DNA of 64,000 nucleotides from Hydractinia symbiolongicarpus (GCF_029227915.1 NC_079884.1:25172001-25236000); one strand, 5' to 3'; numbered from the stretch's first letter, positions 1-13,100 are shown. Numbers and translations are program-made. Notes: generated by a model from the sequence alone, not told the origin.

Positions 1-1163
1 ATCTGGTAAAGAGATAAGTTTAGGTGTGTAACGTTTTTTTTTAACCGTTTTGACTTTCAGAGCTCAGCTTTTCCTTTAAATTTTTAGTTCCTTGTTGAGT
101 CTTGAGCGTAAATGCGTTTTCTTTTGACACAATTTTTATAAGAATCTATAATGTAAAGCGACGTTTTTAAGTCGTTTACACGCTTCCAGCTAAACTTTCC
201 CTTTAATATGAAGTTAAATATGTTTTGTCTTTAGCCTGAACATATTTAACATTTTTTGTAAGAATATACTCTAAACAATGGGTCAGAATATCCTAAGAAT
301 ATGTCTAAGCTTGGTTGTTTCTTTTAATATAAAAATTTGTATGACTGAACCTTTTTCTCTCCAAAACAATGGGCAAGTACACCAGGGAAAGCTAAGAACA
401 TGAAGGCCGAAACGGGGAAAAAAAAACGCTATTCTTATAAAATACAGCGTGTATATAATAGAGAAGAGTTTATATAAAATGTAGAAAGTATTTTTTCGTT
501 GTTACTGTTTTTAACGCTGCGAAGTGGTTGATGTCGTTATAATAAACCTTAATGTAAACAAAGTTAAATCAATGTTTACATTTGTTACGTTACCGTGTAA
601 AATAATATTCGATTCTTCAATTCGAAAACACTGCATTGTTATCATGCACTGCACGTTTGCGCATTGGGAAGGTTGCTATATGCAATAGACTAAATAGCTA
701 ATTTGGTATGATGCATTAGAATCTGTACGTTGTGGAAACTTTGCAATAACCTTATTTGTGTGACTTATCGATTTTTTCTAATGTCTGGTATACCATTTTC
801 CCTTTTATGTTTCGGGTATGGCAAAGCAAGTATATAGTTTTAACAGATTTGTTAGCCACCTTCGATTTTGTTAAACTTTTTGCATTTTTATTTGTTGCTG
901 GACATTGTTCTGTTTCAGCGGGTACAAATATAATGCAGATTGTGAGCAACTTCAATCCCAGGGTTTTTTTCTCTTTTATTTTTTTTTTTTATTGCTGCAC
1001 ATATTTATTTTTTTGGACGTTTTGTTCTAGTGGTTATAAACTAGAATAATACAAATTGTGACTTTTAAAAATTCATATTACTGTGTTGTATGTTTTCGTT
1101 TGGTATCCCTTACATCGGTTTAATGAGAGATTCAGTGGATTCCCCCACGGGTATTCAGCTAGT
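1..1163. repeat. Long direct repeat, copy A (cut by window start)
   Basis: This stretch is nearly identical to 1999-3167, with only scattered substitutions and small indels. The two copies stop matching immediately after the shared end CAGCTAGT (1156-1163 and 3160-3167). Copy A is truncated by the window edge, so its true left end is unknown. The short open frames in it, such as that at 756-1049, are not conserved cleanly between copies and show no known domain. It is probably a transposable element or a recent tandem duplication. Confidence 0.9.
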
Positions 1164-1998
1164 ATATAGATTAATACGCCTTGTGTGTGTGTGCGCACGG
1201 TGAGGCCACGTCACACAAATCACAGGTCATTTTCTTACGACGTGGCGTTACGCTAAAATTTACCAAGTTAAAGAAAACGCAAATCAGGGGGTTACTATAT
1301 AAATATTTAATTCTCTTTTCTTATTTTTTTTTTTAAATAAAACTCTTTTTCCTTACTCATTAAAACTAATTTTTATTTTAATTTCAAATGGTTTATTTGT
1401 TATTTTGTTGTAAAAGCCCCGCTGGTCGTTTAAGATAGAATAATTAAATTTTACCCCCGGTTTACCATGTGCGCGCCGTATCTCACGGAAACAAAGTTTA
1501 TTAACTGAAAAATGAAAACCGAAGCGAAGAAAGTTGTCTCTTTTTCAAAGTAATCCTGAAAAAAGTTATTTCAAACAAGGTTTACTCATCACGAGGTTAG
1601 ATTAAAGCTTATTTGTTTCTTCTATCTTTTTTGTGTTCTGGGACCGAAGTTGCTTTCTTTTAAAAAAACTATCGAATTCGAATGATAATTCGAATCTAAG
1701 AAGTAAATAACAAAACTGTTGTCATTGTAGAGCGACTGTTGATGTCGAGCGAGAATAAAAAAGTTTATGTTGTTGCCAGAAATATTTGTTATAAAGAAGA
1801 AAAACGTACGATAATATAACGTCGAAAAGAGAACTGATTAGAAATGTATCAGACAATTGTAGCTAGCTATACATTTTAATTTGTTTTCTTTGGGATGAAG
1901 CGAAGTTTAATAATTGAAGTAAAAAACTGATTGGTCTTTTATCCAGAGACGCTAGCTAACTGAGAAAGCCAAAAAAAGGCAGGTGTGTTGTTTAGTTT
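1164..1998. other. Sequence between the two direct-repeat copies
   Basis: This 835-bp stretch separates copy A from copy B and is not repeated elsewhere in the window. It may be the left part of a roughly 2-kb unit whose first copy begins outside the window. It contains a GT-rich tract near 1183-1195 and AT-rich DNA. No gene is recognised. Confidence 0.5.
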
Positions 1999-3167
1999 AT
2001 CTGGTAAAGAGATAAGTTTAGGTGTGTAACGTTTTTTTTTAACCGTTTTAACTTTCAGAGCTCAGCTTTTCCTTTAAATTTTTAGTTCCTTGTTGAGTCT
2101 TAAATGCGTTTTCTTTTGACACAATTTTTATAAGAATCTAAAATGTAAAGCGACGTTTTTAAGCCGTTTACACGCTTCCAGCTAAACTTTCCCTTTAATA
2201 TAAAGTTAAATATGTTTTGTCTTTAGCCTGAACATATTTAACATTTTTTGTAAGAATATACTCTAAACAATGGGTCAGAATATCCTAAGAATGTCTAAGC
2301 TTGGTTGTTTCTTTTGATATAAAAATTTGTATGACTGAACTTTTTTCTCTCCAAAACAATGGGCAAGTACACCAGGGAAAGCTAAGAACATGAAGGCCGA
2401 AACGAAAAAAACAAACACTATTCTTATAAAATACAGCGTGTATATAATAGAGAAGAGTTTATATAAAATGTAGAAAGTATTTTTTCGTTGTTACTGTTTT
2501 TAACGCTACGAAGTGGTTGATGTCGTTATAATAAACCTTAATGTAAACAAAGTTAAATCAATGTTTACATTTGTTACGTTACCGTTTAAAATAATATTCG
2601 ATTCTTCAATTCGAAAACACTGCATTGTTATCATGCACTGCACGTTTGCGCATTGGGAAGGTTGCTATATGCAATAGACTAAATAGCTAATTTGGTATGA
2701 TGCATTAGAATCTGTACGTTGTGGAAACTTTGCAATAACCTTATTTGTGTGACTTATCGATTTTTTCTAATGTCTGGTATACCATTTTCCCTTTTATATT
2801 TCGGGTATGACAAAGCAAGTATATAGTTTTAACAGATTTGTTAGCCACCTTCGATTTTGTTAAACTTTTTGCATTTTTATTTGTTGCTGGACATGCTTAT
2901 ATTTTTAAGCGTTCTGCTTCAGCGGGTACAAATATAACGCAGATTGTGAGCAACTTCAATCCCAGGGTTTTTTTCTCTTTTATTGTTATTTTTTTATTGC
3001 TGCACATATTTATATTTTTGGACGTTTTGTTCTAGTGGTTATAAACTAGAATAATACAAATTGTGACTTTTAAAGATTCATATTACTGTGTTGTATGTTT
3101 TTGTTTGGTATCCCTTACATCGGTTTAATGAGAGATTCAGTGGATTCCCCCACGGGTATTCAGCTAG
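1999..3167. repeat. Long direct repeat, copy B
   Basis: This is the second copy of the 1-1163 sequence in the same orientation. It differs by a few indels, for example loss of a few bases near 2100 and an insertion near 2895. It ends with the same CTAGT at 3163-3167. The high identity points to recent duplication. The CTAG end resembles a Helitron 3' terminus, but no clean hairpin precedes it, so the family is not assigned. Confidence 0.9.
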
Positions 3168-4230
3168 TTTTAAATAAATCGAGCCTAGTTCTTTGTTATT
3201 TAGTCAAAATCCATTATTGTCTTTGAGAAGTCTTGTTGCCCTCCCTTAAATTACTTGAATTCTGAAACTTATACGAAAATGTAGCTAATACAAAACCATT
3301 TGTGATGCAAATTTCTTTACATTGGTCTAAAATCACCCCAAAACAACTTTCACCTTTAACTGGACAAGTAAACATTATGTTTTTACTTAAGTGACTTCAA
3401 GTTTGATATTCTCCCAGGGGTCCTGGAAAGCTCAATTATGATGATAACTGCGCTTTAGCTAATGCAATTTTTTTGTCGGTCTTTTATATATATATATATG
3501 TTGACCTCTTTACTTAAAGAATACTCCCCTTGTGAAATTTTATTTAAATTAACTCAAATTAATGTTCTGATTAAGAAAAAAAGATTATTTTTTTTTCAGC
3601 TTTGCCAGATAATTCCGCTAAAGGTGTAAAAATAAGCAGCACAACCTGTTCACAATATCGGTGTGTAGAAAATATAATCAACTTTGCCTGTTACAGACAG
3701 ACATACCATACACTATTGATATAAGAGATGCCAAGCTATACATGAAAATTTTATACCTCCATTACTCGTTTTAATTTTCTGAGTTATTATAAGGGTACCT
3801 GATAACAGCTTTCTCTTCTTCAATGTCTTTATCTCGTGGCAGCCTTTAGTTATAGTGCAGAAACGGCTGTGAAAGTCACTCCTTTATCAACCTTTTCAGG
3901 AAGAAATATTTCAACGTTAGATGTGAACTTGCTGGCAAGATATGCCGATGATTTTATCATAATAACAGAGTGCTGTAAGAATACCGATGGAAAATTTTCT
4001 TCTTGTGTGACCTTTATAAACGCTGTAGCTGCTAAATTATTTTCACACTTGCTTTCTTTTTATTATTTTCAATGCGTGAAAATGTTCGCAACAACATTAG
4101 ATTAATTTGTGATTGGAAAAGTAACGTAACATACAAGTGTGAAATAAAATTGATTTATTCTTTGTTTTTATACATAAAAGAATTTTACATCGTGGAAATT
4201 GTATGTAAATACACAGCTAGCAAAAATATA
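3168..4230. other. Intergenic, no recognised gene
   Basis: AT-rich DNA with a TA microsatellite near 3486-3500. An open frame at 3836-4105 encodes 89 residues but matches no family I recognise and lacks a convincing exon structure. Confidence 0.5.
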
Positions 4231-4626
4231 CAGTAAATGTCCGTTAAGTCGAACACGCAAGGGAGTAAATTATTTGTTCCAATTAACGAATGTTCGGATC
4301 ATTGGAAGTTCAGAAAAAACAAGAAATTCATTAAGCGTTTTAAGGTTTTATGCTAATATTACTTTATTACAACTTTACCACAACTTTTTATAAAAATCTT
4401 TTAACGTTGTTTGCTTTTTGTTTGCGCATAATGCTGGTCAATTGCGAACATTGCGACCAACCTTGTAAACTGCATTTCATTGGAAATGCCAATTTAATTG
4501 ATAAATTAAAAGAAATTTTTTATTTTCTTATAAAATTTTATTTAACGATACCCAAAAGTTCGAATTAACGAGCATAATGTAGCCTTAGAACTTAAAAATG
4601 TTCGAATTAGCGAAATGTTCGAATAA
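4231..4626. repeat. Possible decayed DNA transposon with GTTCGAATTA motifs
   Basis: The segment begins CAGTAAATGTCCGTTAAGTCG and contains several related motifs, such as GTTCGAATTAACGA and GTTCGAATTAGCGA, near 4558-4625. Starts of the CAGT type followed by a GTTCGA-like motif occur in pogo/Tigger-type elements. The two ends are not clear inverted repeats of each other and no transposase is visible. The assignment is tentative. Confidence 0.3.
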
Positions 4627-4641
4627 AGCAGCTTTTTATAT

Positions 4642-4851
4642 CTACAATCATGTTCATAATAGTTTTGGAAAAACAACTCTCCTCCTCCCCCCCACTCTTC
4701 AGTGTTGGTTGAAGGTCTTTTCCAGAGTCACCGGCAGTATTTTGGGGCACAAATCAACACAAAATCAACACCGACTGTAGGGGGAGAGGGGGAAAACTCT
4801 GAAAAAAGCCTCAAAAGCCGTTTTTCCAATAATTTATGAACATGATTGTAG
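4642..4851. mobile_element. MITE, 210 bp, 32-33 bp terminal inverted repeats
   Basis: The left end at 4642-4674 (CTACAATCATGTTCATAATA and onward) is the inverted complement of the right end at 4820-4851 (ending ATGAACATGATTGTAG), with few mismatches. The inner flanks also pair partly through C-rich and G-rich tracts. Both sides are flanked by TATA sequence, consistent with a TA target duplication and a Tc1/mariner-like origin. There is no coding capacity. Confidence 0.75.
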
Positions 4852-5173
4852 TATATAAACAAAGAAAACAATGTAAAAAGCGAAACAGGTGGTTAATTTG
4901 CTGCGTTGTGCTTGAACAGTGTATTTCAATTTAAAACAAGAAGCCCTGGGGGCTCTAAGAATTTCCGTTCGCTACCAAAACATTTGATGACAACCTGCTT
5001 ATTCGTTGTGTTATCGTGCCAAACATTCGAAGAGGTTTGGTGCATGAAGCTCTGAAGATAAAGCACACAAGTGACATTATATCTTATAACAAACGCAAAC
5101 AAAACGTGCTAACAAAAAATACAGCCATTCATGGTTGAAAGTCTTGCGATTGAAACGTTTATGGTCTTAAACG
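4852..5173. other. Spacer, nothing recognised
   Basis: AT-rich sequence between the MITE and the 130-bp tandem array. No open frame or repeat is supported. Confidence 0.4.
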
Positions 5174-6072
5174 GCATTTAGTTGACACAAAATCAAAATT
5201 TTGATGTGACCATTATGTTCAGCATACTTTTTTTGTTAACTTTGCCAATTTTTGTTGAAAATGAAGCAGCTTTAATTTTTGGACTAATTTTGGCCTAAAA
5301 TGGCATTTAAAGGTGGCAAAAAATTAAAATTTTAATGTCACCATCATGTTCAGCATACTTTATTTGTTAACTGTGCCAAATATTGTCGAAAATAAAGTAG
5401 TATTAATTTTTGGACCAATTTTGGCCTAAAATGACATTTAAGGTGGCAAAAAATTAAAATTCTTATGTCACCATCATGTTCAGCATACTTTATTTGTTAA
5501 CTGTGGCAAATTTTGTTGAAAATAAAGTAGTTTTAATTTTTGGACCAATTTTGGCCTATAATGACATTTATAGTGGCAAAAATAAAAATTTTAATGTCAC
5601 CATCATGTTCAGCATACTTTATTTGTTAACTGTGTCAAATTTTGTCCAAAATAAAGTAGTTTTAATTTTTGGACAAATTTTGGCCTGAAATGACATTTAA
5701 GTGACAAAAAATCAAACTTTTGTATCACCATCATATTCAGCATATACTTCATTTGTTAACTGTGCCAAATTTTACCGAAAATGAAGTGGTTTTAATTTTT
5801 GGACCAATTTTGGCTTAAAATGGCATTTAGGTGACACAAATCAAAATTTTGATGTCACCATCATGTTCAGCATACTTTATTTGTTAACTGTGTCAAATTT
5901 TGTCCAAAATAAAGTAGTTTTAATTTTTGGACCAATTTTGGCCTAAAATGACATTTAAGGTGGGAAAAAATTAAAATTTTAATGTCACCATCATGTTCAG
6001 CATACTTTTTTGTTAACTGTGCCAAATTTTGTCGAAAACAAATACCAATTTGGCCTGAAACGTCATTTAGAT
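5174..6072. repeat. Tandem array, seven units of about 130 bp
   Basis: The motif TTCAGCATAC recurs near 5221, 5352, 5482, 5611, 5739, 5869 and 5999, giving spacings of 131, 130, 129, 128, 130 and 130 bp. Each unit also carries TTAATTTTTGGACCAATTTT followed by GGCCTAAAATGACATTTA. The edge units are the most diverged and the inner ones the most alike, as expected for unequal crossing-over. The apparent reading frame at 5476-5688 is a by-product of the repeat. Confidence 0.95.
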
Positions 6073-7410
6073 GACTTCCCAGTACTTAGGGAGTTTGGGT
6101 ACGAAGTTTAAATCTGTGACGTTGCAATTGACTATTTGGGACAGGCTTAGTTAGATCCTCCTCTCAGAGAAACGTGAAATCCCAGGGTCGATTTTTTCTC
6201 AAAAAATGCTCCGAAAGAAAAAACGACGGTTTTAAAGAATTTCCTACGCCTTCGGTTCAATTCAATAAACCAGCCGTTTCGGCAGGAAGTTCTACAGCGT
6301 ATTACTGAAATATGAAATTCGTAGAAAAATGAGTTCAAATTTAAAAACACTGCTTTTATGAAACCTAAATGAAACAAAAAGCAATAAAAACAACGATTTT
6401 TGATTTATTTCGTTTTTTGAAACAAATTTTAGCCTGTTGAAACTCGTTTTACGAGATACAAATGTAGCTTTGGTAAATTCCAGATCACTTAAAGGATAAC
6501 AAAAACGACCGTAGCAGCCTGGTACTAGCGAAACCAACAAAGTATAGTCTGTTATAACACCCAAAAACTAATAATTTCCGTACCGCTACACTAGACTGGC
6601 ATCCTGTCGTGCTTCACTAGTCTCGGTAGTAAAAACGGCAAGGTGCCCATCTCTAGAGATAGAATTATCACAAATTACAGTGCCGATCTCTAGAGAGGAA
6701 AACTTCACATATTTGCAACAAACTTTTCCGACGGATTGACACGGATTGTTTTTGATTCTCGTGCGGCCTAATAACTCGGCTCTGGGTTGGGGGAAACAGG
6801 GTCGAAAAACCGCGAAATTTTATTTTTGGTAGGTTTCACTTTCGTTTAATCAGTCCACCATCTTTGTCTCTGTGTTGCCGCGACAAAAGCCCGGCCAACA
6901 GTCAAAGTGCAAGTCTTTTTTTTTTTTTAATTGTCATTTTTTTTGTTGTAATGTCGTATATTTTCTTGATTATTTGGAATATGTTTGATTAGAGTTTTTA
7001 TCTTGTTTGATAGCTATAGCTAGCATCCTAGCACCTCGCAAAATATTCATAGCCAGAGCTAGCTACTGCATGCAGAACAGGACAGTCAGAGTGTATAAGC
7101 ATCTGATAAAGCCACACAGTAGCTAAAAACAAGCAATTCGTCTAGTTAGGCGAGAAGTGTGCTCTATTAAGCCTGGTTCTGCCTATTCGGCGATTCGGTT
7201 CAGCTTTGTTGACGTAGTGATTATTGACATTTTGCTTAATTGACGAATCGCATTTGTGCTAGCTACATCCGCCATTTTTAAAATTCCACTGAGTGAAAGC
7301 CAAGCTAGTTCGTAGGGGGAAGAATGCAAAAAAGTGTGGAAACGGAAGAATAATTAGCTAACAAAAGGAAACCAAAAGAAAAATCTGTCTGGAAATAATG
7401 CTTAGCCAGC
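6073..7410. other. Intergenic, no recognised gene
   Basis: This region contains a poly-T tract near 6918-6928 and two similar CTCTAGAGA sites near 6653 and 6691. Open frames at 6147-6377 and 6292-6564 on the minus strand show no recognisable domain. Confidence 0.45.
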
Positions 7411-7747
7411 TATGGGGCCTTCGAAAAAAAATTTCGGGCCCCATTAGCAGGATATCGCCGCTAAGATTCCGACCCTCTCCCCCCTCTTTTAGCGGATTTC
7501 CGTCCGTGAAATACACACATTCGGATAAATCTTTGAAGGCTCACGGGCGTGTTTTGTACATAAAAGTTATCGGAATTGATGACAAGAGGAATTATGCTCA
7601 CAAACAACAAAGAATTTTCAGGCCACAAACAAATTTTTAAAATTTCTCAATCTCTAGCGGTTTTTTTTTTCAAACTTCAGACCCTCCCCCCCCTTAGCGG
7701 CGATATCCCGCTAACGGGGCCCGAAAAAATTTTTCAAAGGCCCCTAT
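7411..7747. mobile_element. MITE, about 337 bp, roughly 60-bp inverted ends
   Basis: The left end, starting TATGGGGCCTTCGAAAAAA, continues through TTTCGGGCCCCATTAGC and GATATCGCCGCTAAG. It pairs with the inverted right end at about 7690-7747, ending GGGGCCCGAAAAAATTTTTC then AAAGGCCCCTA. C-rich tracts follow both ends inward. There is no transposase, so it is non-autonomous. I could not define a convincing target-site duplication. Confidence 0.8.
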
Positions 7748-8490
7748 CTAGATTTCGCTCTAAAAAATTATCTTTGCTCAAACTTCTTAACATTGTTCTT
7801 AAAACTTCAAAATGTGTTAAAATACAGAAACTCCACCTCCAAAAAAATTGTTATGACGTCAAGCCGAATCGCCAAATGGGCTAATGGTGCGCATGATGCG
7901 CTATTATAGCGTGAATGTGAAAGTACCTTCTTTTCTCACAACTAAAATAACTGTTAGCTTATCATTAGCTAATAATATTTAAGAAATTTGATTTCAAAAA
8001 GTTGGCAAACTGCTCACTAAGCTCACTTTCAGCAATCTTCAAAGAAAGTTGATAAATATCATGCTTAAACCAATTTATGTTTTGAAAAATAGTACATATA
8101 TATAGCTAATTCGTTGTGTCATTTGAAACTCAAATTGGAAGGCAGATTTAAAAAAGTCAAGATATATTGTGATTGCAAATTGTTGGTCACTTATTAACCA
8201 AATATTACTGCTGCAACAATGTTCTTAAATAAAATAAATGATTAAACTCACACAGTAAAAATGCAAATATGCAGTAAGCAGTTCTATTAGCAAGAATACT
8301 AAAAGCAACAACAAATAAGTACAAAGACCAGCGAGCATACACAAAAACAACTAAATATATACAACGATGTGTGAGTATACTACTATATAAAGACAAAGTA
8401 TGTAGCTAATATAAAGCTGAGTCTATATTACAAATATATACATAGTAGGTAATGCGAATATCCAAATCCAAATGTATGTTAAATTGTAAA
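7748..8490. other. Intergenic, no recognised gene
   Basis: AT-rich sequence with small open frames only. Nothing recognised. Confidence 0.4.
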
Positions 8491-8953
8491 TTAGGAATTT
8501 GTGGTAAGGTGCAATGACAGGCACTGAAATAGTGGCATTTGTAGGTAGAGAAAAATAGAATCTGACTTCCAGTCTCTAAGGATGGAGATGGAATCCAGTG
8601 GAACCCCAGCTTCCAGTGCATATGTGGCACCACCCTGTCGAAATAAGCCCATATAGGTGGGCAGGAACCCCAAGCTCTGTCAAAACTTTCTTAATGCAGA
8701 CCAAAAAGGATCGTTAGGTAAAAGTACTAGTAGCGAATGAGGCAGAGTCATGCCAGCATAATGCTTGAAACTTAGCTGGTACATCAGGCATAAGAGAAAA
8801 TGGGTGATCGACAGCAGCAACTGGGCACAAAGGGTGATGATGGAATAGCCACCAGCGGAACAGTAATAGTACGCTGTCGCAACTGGATGGTTTTACTCCA
8901 GTGAACTGAGTTAAAACAACAAATATTTCTTTAGAGTCCAGAAAAAAGAACAA
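8491..8953 (-). pseudogene. Decayed tyrosine recombinase (Crypton/DIRS-type element remnant)
   Basis: Two minus-strand frames, 8714-8953 and 8491-8673, lie in different phases and together resemble the catalytic end of transposon-encoded tyrosine recombinases. The first contains PLCPVAAVDH, like the LCPV-A block upstream of the active site. The second contains LFRQGGATYALEAGVPLDS, then ILRDWKSDSIFLYL. These resemble the FRRGGAT block with its catalytic Arg, the GDW block, and the region of the nucleophilic Tyr. The expected second Arg of FRR is Gln here, and a frameshift separates the halves. It is therefore dead. Crypton, DIRS/Ngaro or a coral-type xerD-like element cannot be told apart from this fragment. 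Confidence 0.6.
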
Positions 8954-10174
8954 AACAACTATTGGCTGGTAATTTTCTTTTATTTTTTAATGAAATTTAA
9001 AAAAGTGAAGCAATGTTAGGCCATTTTTGAGAATCTGAAATTCAAAAACAATTTCACCACCCAATCAGGTAAGTGCCACTTTGTGGCTCTGTCAATCCAT
9101 CTTTAGTATCTAAAAAAGATTTTCATAGCTATGATGTTTTTTTTTCTCTTTGAAAATATAGTTACATATATAGTTATAACATTTTATATATTAAATGCAC
9201 TAGGTTGAGGGAGGGGGGGGGGGGATTTATAGATATACTTTTATATAATTTGCTTTCACAGTTTAGGAAATGTAATAGTATAATATTTTTATATATATTT
9301 TTAAGTTGGGTAATAGGTTTTTTCATGTGTAATCCTAATTCAGGCAAAACGTTTGCTGAAATTTTCAGTTTAAATGATCTTAACTAAATTGGAATTGTCA
9401 AAATTTTCCATTATAAGTCTACACTTTTCTCTCGAAAAACTCATTTTTAAAAATAACTGTTATTACTGTTGTAACTAACCTGCATCTTTTTGATTAAATA
9501 TAGACGAAAACTATGTTTCCGGTAAACAAACTTTCAAAAACTTTTAGAAATATAGCTTTTTTAAATCTAATGTCAAGTTAAATGCCATAAATCTTTAAAA
9601 TAGAAAATAATATGGGTTATGTGTATGGGTTATGTATAAATGGGTTATGTAAAAGTTGTATATAAATATTAGAATGTCAATTTTGCTATAACAGAGAATA
9701 CAAATATGAAACTGACATTTAGAATGTTTGCTTATTGCAAACAATACTTTTGAAATATTTTAAAATGCAGCAGGTTAAAGTTGGCCTTAATTTCCCTTAG
9801 CCTTTTTAAAATTAAATTAACAACAAAAGTTTCAACAAAAGGTATACAAGAATTTGAAACTTACCTTGAAACATGTAATGTACTTGTCTAAACAATTATA
9901 GATGTTGTTGTGCAAGTTAGCGATGTGATACTTTTGTATGTATATACATCTTAAAAACAATCAATATTTTTCCAGAAAGTAAAATCATTCCTAGACAATT
10001 TTTCAAGCTCTATAAAAACAACTTCTTTTTTTGTGACAGGTATGTTCAATAAGAAAGAAATGGATAAACTGCCACCAGAAAAAGCTCCAGTTTAATTTTG
10101 GTTCCATTACGATGTAACAAAAGTTGCAATATTTTCCAGATGTGTATTCGATTGTTGATGCTTTTAACTAATCA
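8954..10174. other. Intergenic upstream of the RADX-like gene
   Basis: AT-rich DNA with a G-run at about 9209-9224 and a short repeated motif TGGGTTATGT at 9610-9650. No promoter element is clear and no coding exon is supported. A non-coding first exon of the downstream gene could lie here. Confidence 0.4.
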
Positions 10175-13100
10175 ATGATGTCAAATGAAAAAATACAATT
10201 AGATTTCGTGCTGGTGAAAAAGATAGAAAGATATCGAACTGATAACGATTTTATCCTCAAAACTGATATCACTACAAAGGATGCGTTTGATGTAACTTTA
10301 TCTAACGAGTCAAGAAAAGTAAAATGTCTTTTACATCCAAAGTTGAATAGTCTTGTTTATAGGGGGATTTTAAATATTGGAAATGTTGTACAGGTGAAAA
10401 AGTACGAAGAACTAGTTGATGACACTAACGTCAGTGTGCATGTGAATATTATTGTTTTAACTGACATTCAAATCCTTAGAAGTGTCTTTGCACAACAATC
10501 CATGCTTCATGAAGATGAATCTCTGGACAAGCCATTAGGTACATCAAAAGAATATTACCTGCCACTTTATAACAATGAAGATATATATGGATCTGCTTGG
10601 GATAGACTTCAAAAAGAAATCAAAGTAACAGAAATTGGATGTTCTGATCTCACAACAATTAAGGCTCTTCAAAACAAGCAATCTAATTCAAAAGAGATGT
10701 TACCAGTTTTTGGGACTGTTATAGCAAAATCAAAATTAAATCACTATGATTCGAAAGGCAAGTGTAAATATCCATTTAATTTTTCGATTGAAGTTGAGCA
10801 TGATAATACTACATGTAGCGTAACATTTTGGAACAAAGCATGTTTGTCTTATTTCAAACCTATACAAGTTGGACAGAATATTGTGTTGAAGAAATATCGT
10901 TTAAAAAGGAGATATGCCAGTCGATCAAACACAATTTTTGGGATATCAAAGGATTCTGGATTGGAGTTGTCAATTAATCCTTCCAACCCAGAAGGAGAAG
11001 TTGAATTCTCCAACGACAAGATTACAGATATTATTGTTTACAGGTATGTAATTTATGCCTAATTACATTTCGTGGCTATCAATTTTTGCAGATAATTTTT
11101 TGTAAAAGTTTTCAGGATAATTATTTTTGCAAATAATAAATGTTATTGAATATTTTTGGCTTATTGGGCTCTTCTTCACTTCGCAAAAAATATTTTTTTA
11201 ATAATTTCTATTTGTTGATTTTTTAGCAGGTATTAATTTTTGCAAATTGGGACTAATATTTCACGAGTAAAGCAGAATTCTGCGAATTTTGCAAAAATTG
11301 CTGATAATTAGGGGCTATTTCTTTGGTACACAAGATTTGGATCTGCATGCACTATTTAACATTTCTTTGGTAATCTGGGGCAATCAGAATAAAATTTATA
11401 GGAGCAAATCAATTGGTGCATTTAGGACTGTCAGAATTAATGATTGGACATAATAAGGTCAAATCTTTCTGGCCCTGTTCAATTTTTTGTTTGTTTGTTT
11501 GTTTGTTGATGAAACTTCTGAGATAAGAAATCATTTTGAATAATTTGCATTATTTAAAAAACACAGGGGGTCCAAACTTACTATGCAAAAACATAAACGA
11601 AATTAGATACTTTTGCAGAATAGATTAACTTAAATCTACTTTGGTTTCATAATTATACAGAGCAAATTAAGTATTACTATACAACAAATTTTGAAGCACA
11701 TGGATTTAAATTTCTGTTTTTTGGGTCACTTGGACCTGCGTATACAGATTTGAATCTCAGTTATGACAGAAATGGCTCCTAAGTAACATTTAAAATTGTT
11801 ACACATAATCATATTATTATAGTTATTATTTTTAGTTACTCTCTGTGCGTATATAGTTTGCTGGAAGTTGTGTGCATTGATTTTTTCTAGCCATCCTATG
11901 TAAATAGCTATTCAAATAGAACATAGTTGTTTTAGAAGGTTTATCCTATTTCAGGTTTTTTCCATCATCCGTATTTGGTCGGAATCTTGTTCCTGTCGAT
12001 AGCATTGCTGATGTAACAGGCTGCATATCTTTTATTGGGAGAATCGAACGTGAAAGAAAGAGCCTCAATACTCCTGTATTATCCTCTGGAGATTTCTGGA
12101 TGTATCGTTGGTTGGTTTTAAAAGATGGTAACATTGAGTTTAGTTTCCAATTATTTATTTGGATTAGCAGTGTACAGACATTATTTGGGAGATGTAAATA
12201 TTGATGTTTAAAGTAATCTCTATACTATTATACCAAAAATGATTTTTAATCAGATGTTGTCATATCACAATAAACGTAAACAAATGAAGTTAGCATAATG
12301 GTGATTGGTACACACTAGTCATTCAAAAAACCCAGTTTTAGCACCTGGAATATATACAAAGTTTCACATTTTCATGATAAACTCCCATACCTTCTATTTC
12401 TTGCTGACACATATTTCTTTATACAAATTTGTTTTTAAAAATTATCCAGCTCAAACCCAAACCGTTTTACATTTTAAGGCTGATGTTCACCTAGTAATTT
12501 TTGTAGATGCAAAAAAAAGTCTGTTTCTTTTATTTTATGTAATAAACAATATGAGCGCAAACCTTCATAGTGAAAACGTACAGACAAGATCAAATGAATT
12601 TTGTATTTTTTTATAAAAAGAACATTAGGTGTACAATAGGGAGAGAGACAGACCCTTGAAACAAATCCTTAATTAAAAACAGGAGGAGGGCTCAGTTAAG
12701 AGTGTATTTAACAGAACCATGACATTAGTATTGGTGTTCTAGCAACGACAGTCTTGTATTTGTGAAATCCCAAACTTCTGTAACTTCGCTTTTAAAACAG
12801 GTATGCATACAGCAACTTTTTTCGTCGTAGGTGTTTCCGACTTTGATATCAAAATAAAAGTCTACGCTTGTTCACAATCTGAAACAGTGGACAAGTTAAA
12901 ATGTGGTGAAATGTTGGTGGCTACAAGAGTGCTGTGCAAAGGACACATCACTTCCTACACGGGGAAACAACGGATGCAGATGTATGCTGTATCTATAAGA
13001 GAAACACAACTCTATAGCATTTCAAGTGATTGGGAGTTAGATGATGTCAAATCACTTCCATTTGTTAAATATATTGGTTTCTTAAATGTGTTAAGGGTCA

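Noticed and set aside
3836-4105. Open frame containing ARYADDFIII, resembling the YADD motif of reverse transcriptases
   Set aside because: No other reverse-transcriptase blocks occur around it and the flanking residues do not fit; a chance match is more likely.
5476-5688. 70-residue frame with internal repeat (MFSILYLLT)
   Set aside because: It is explained by the 130-bp tandem array.
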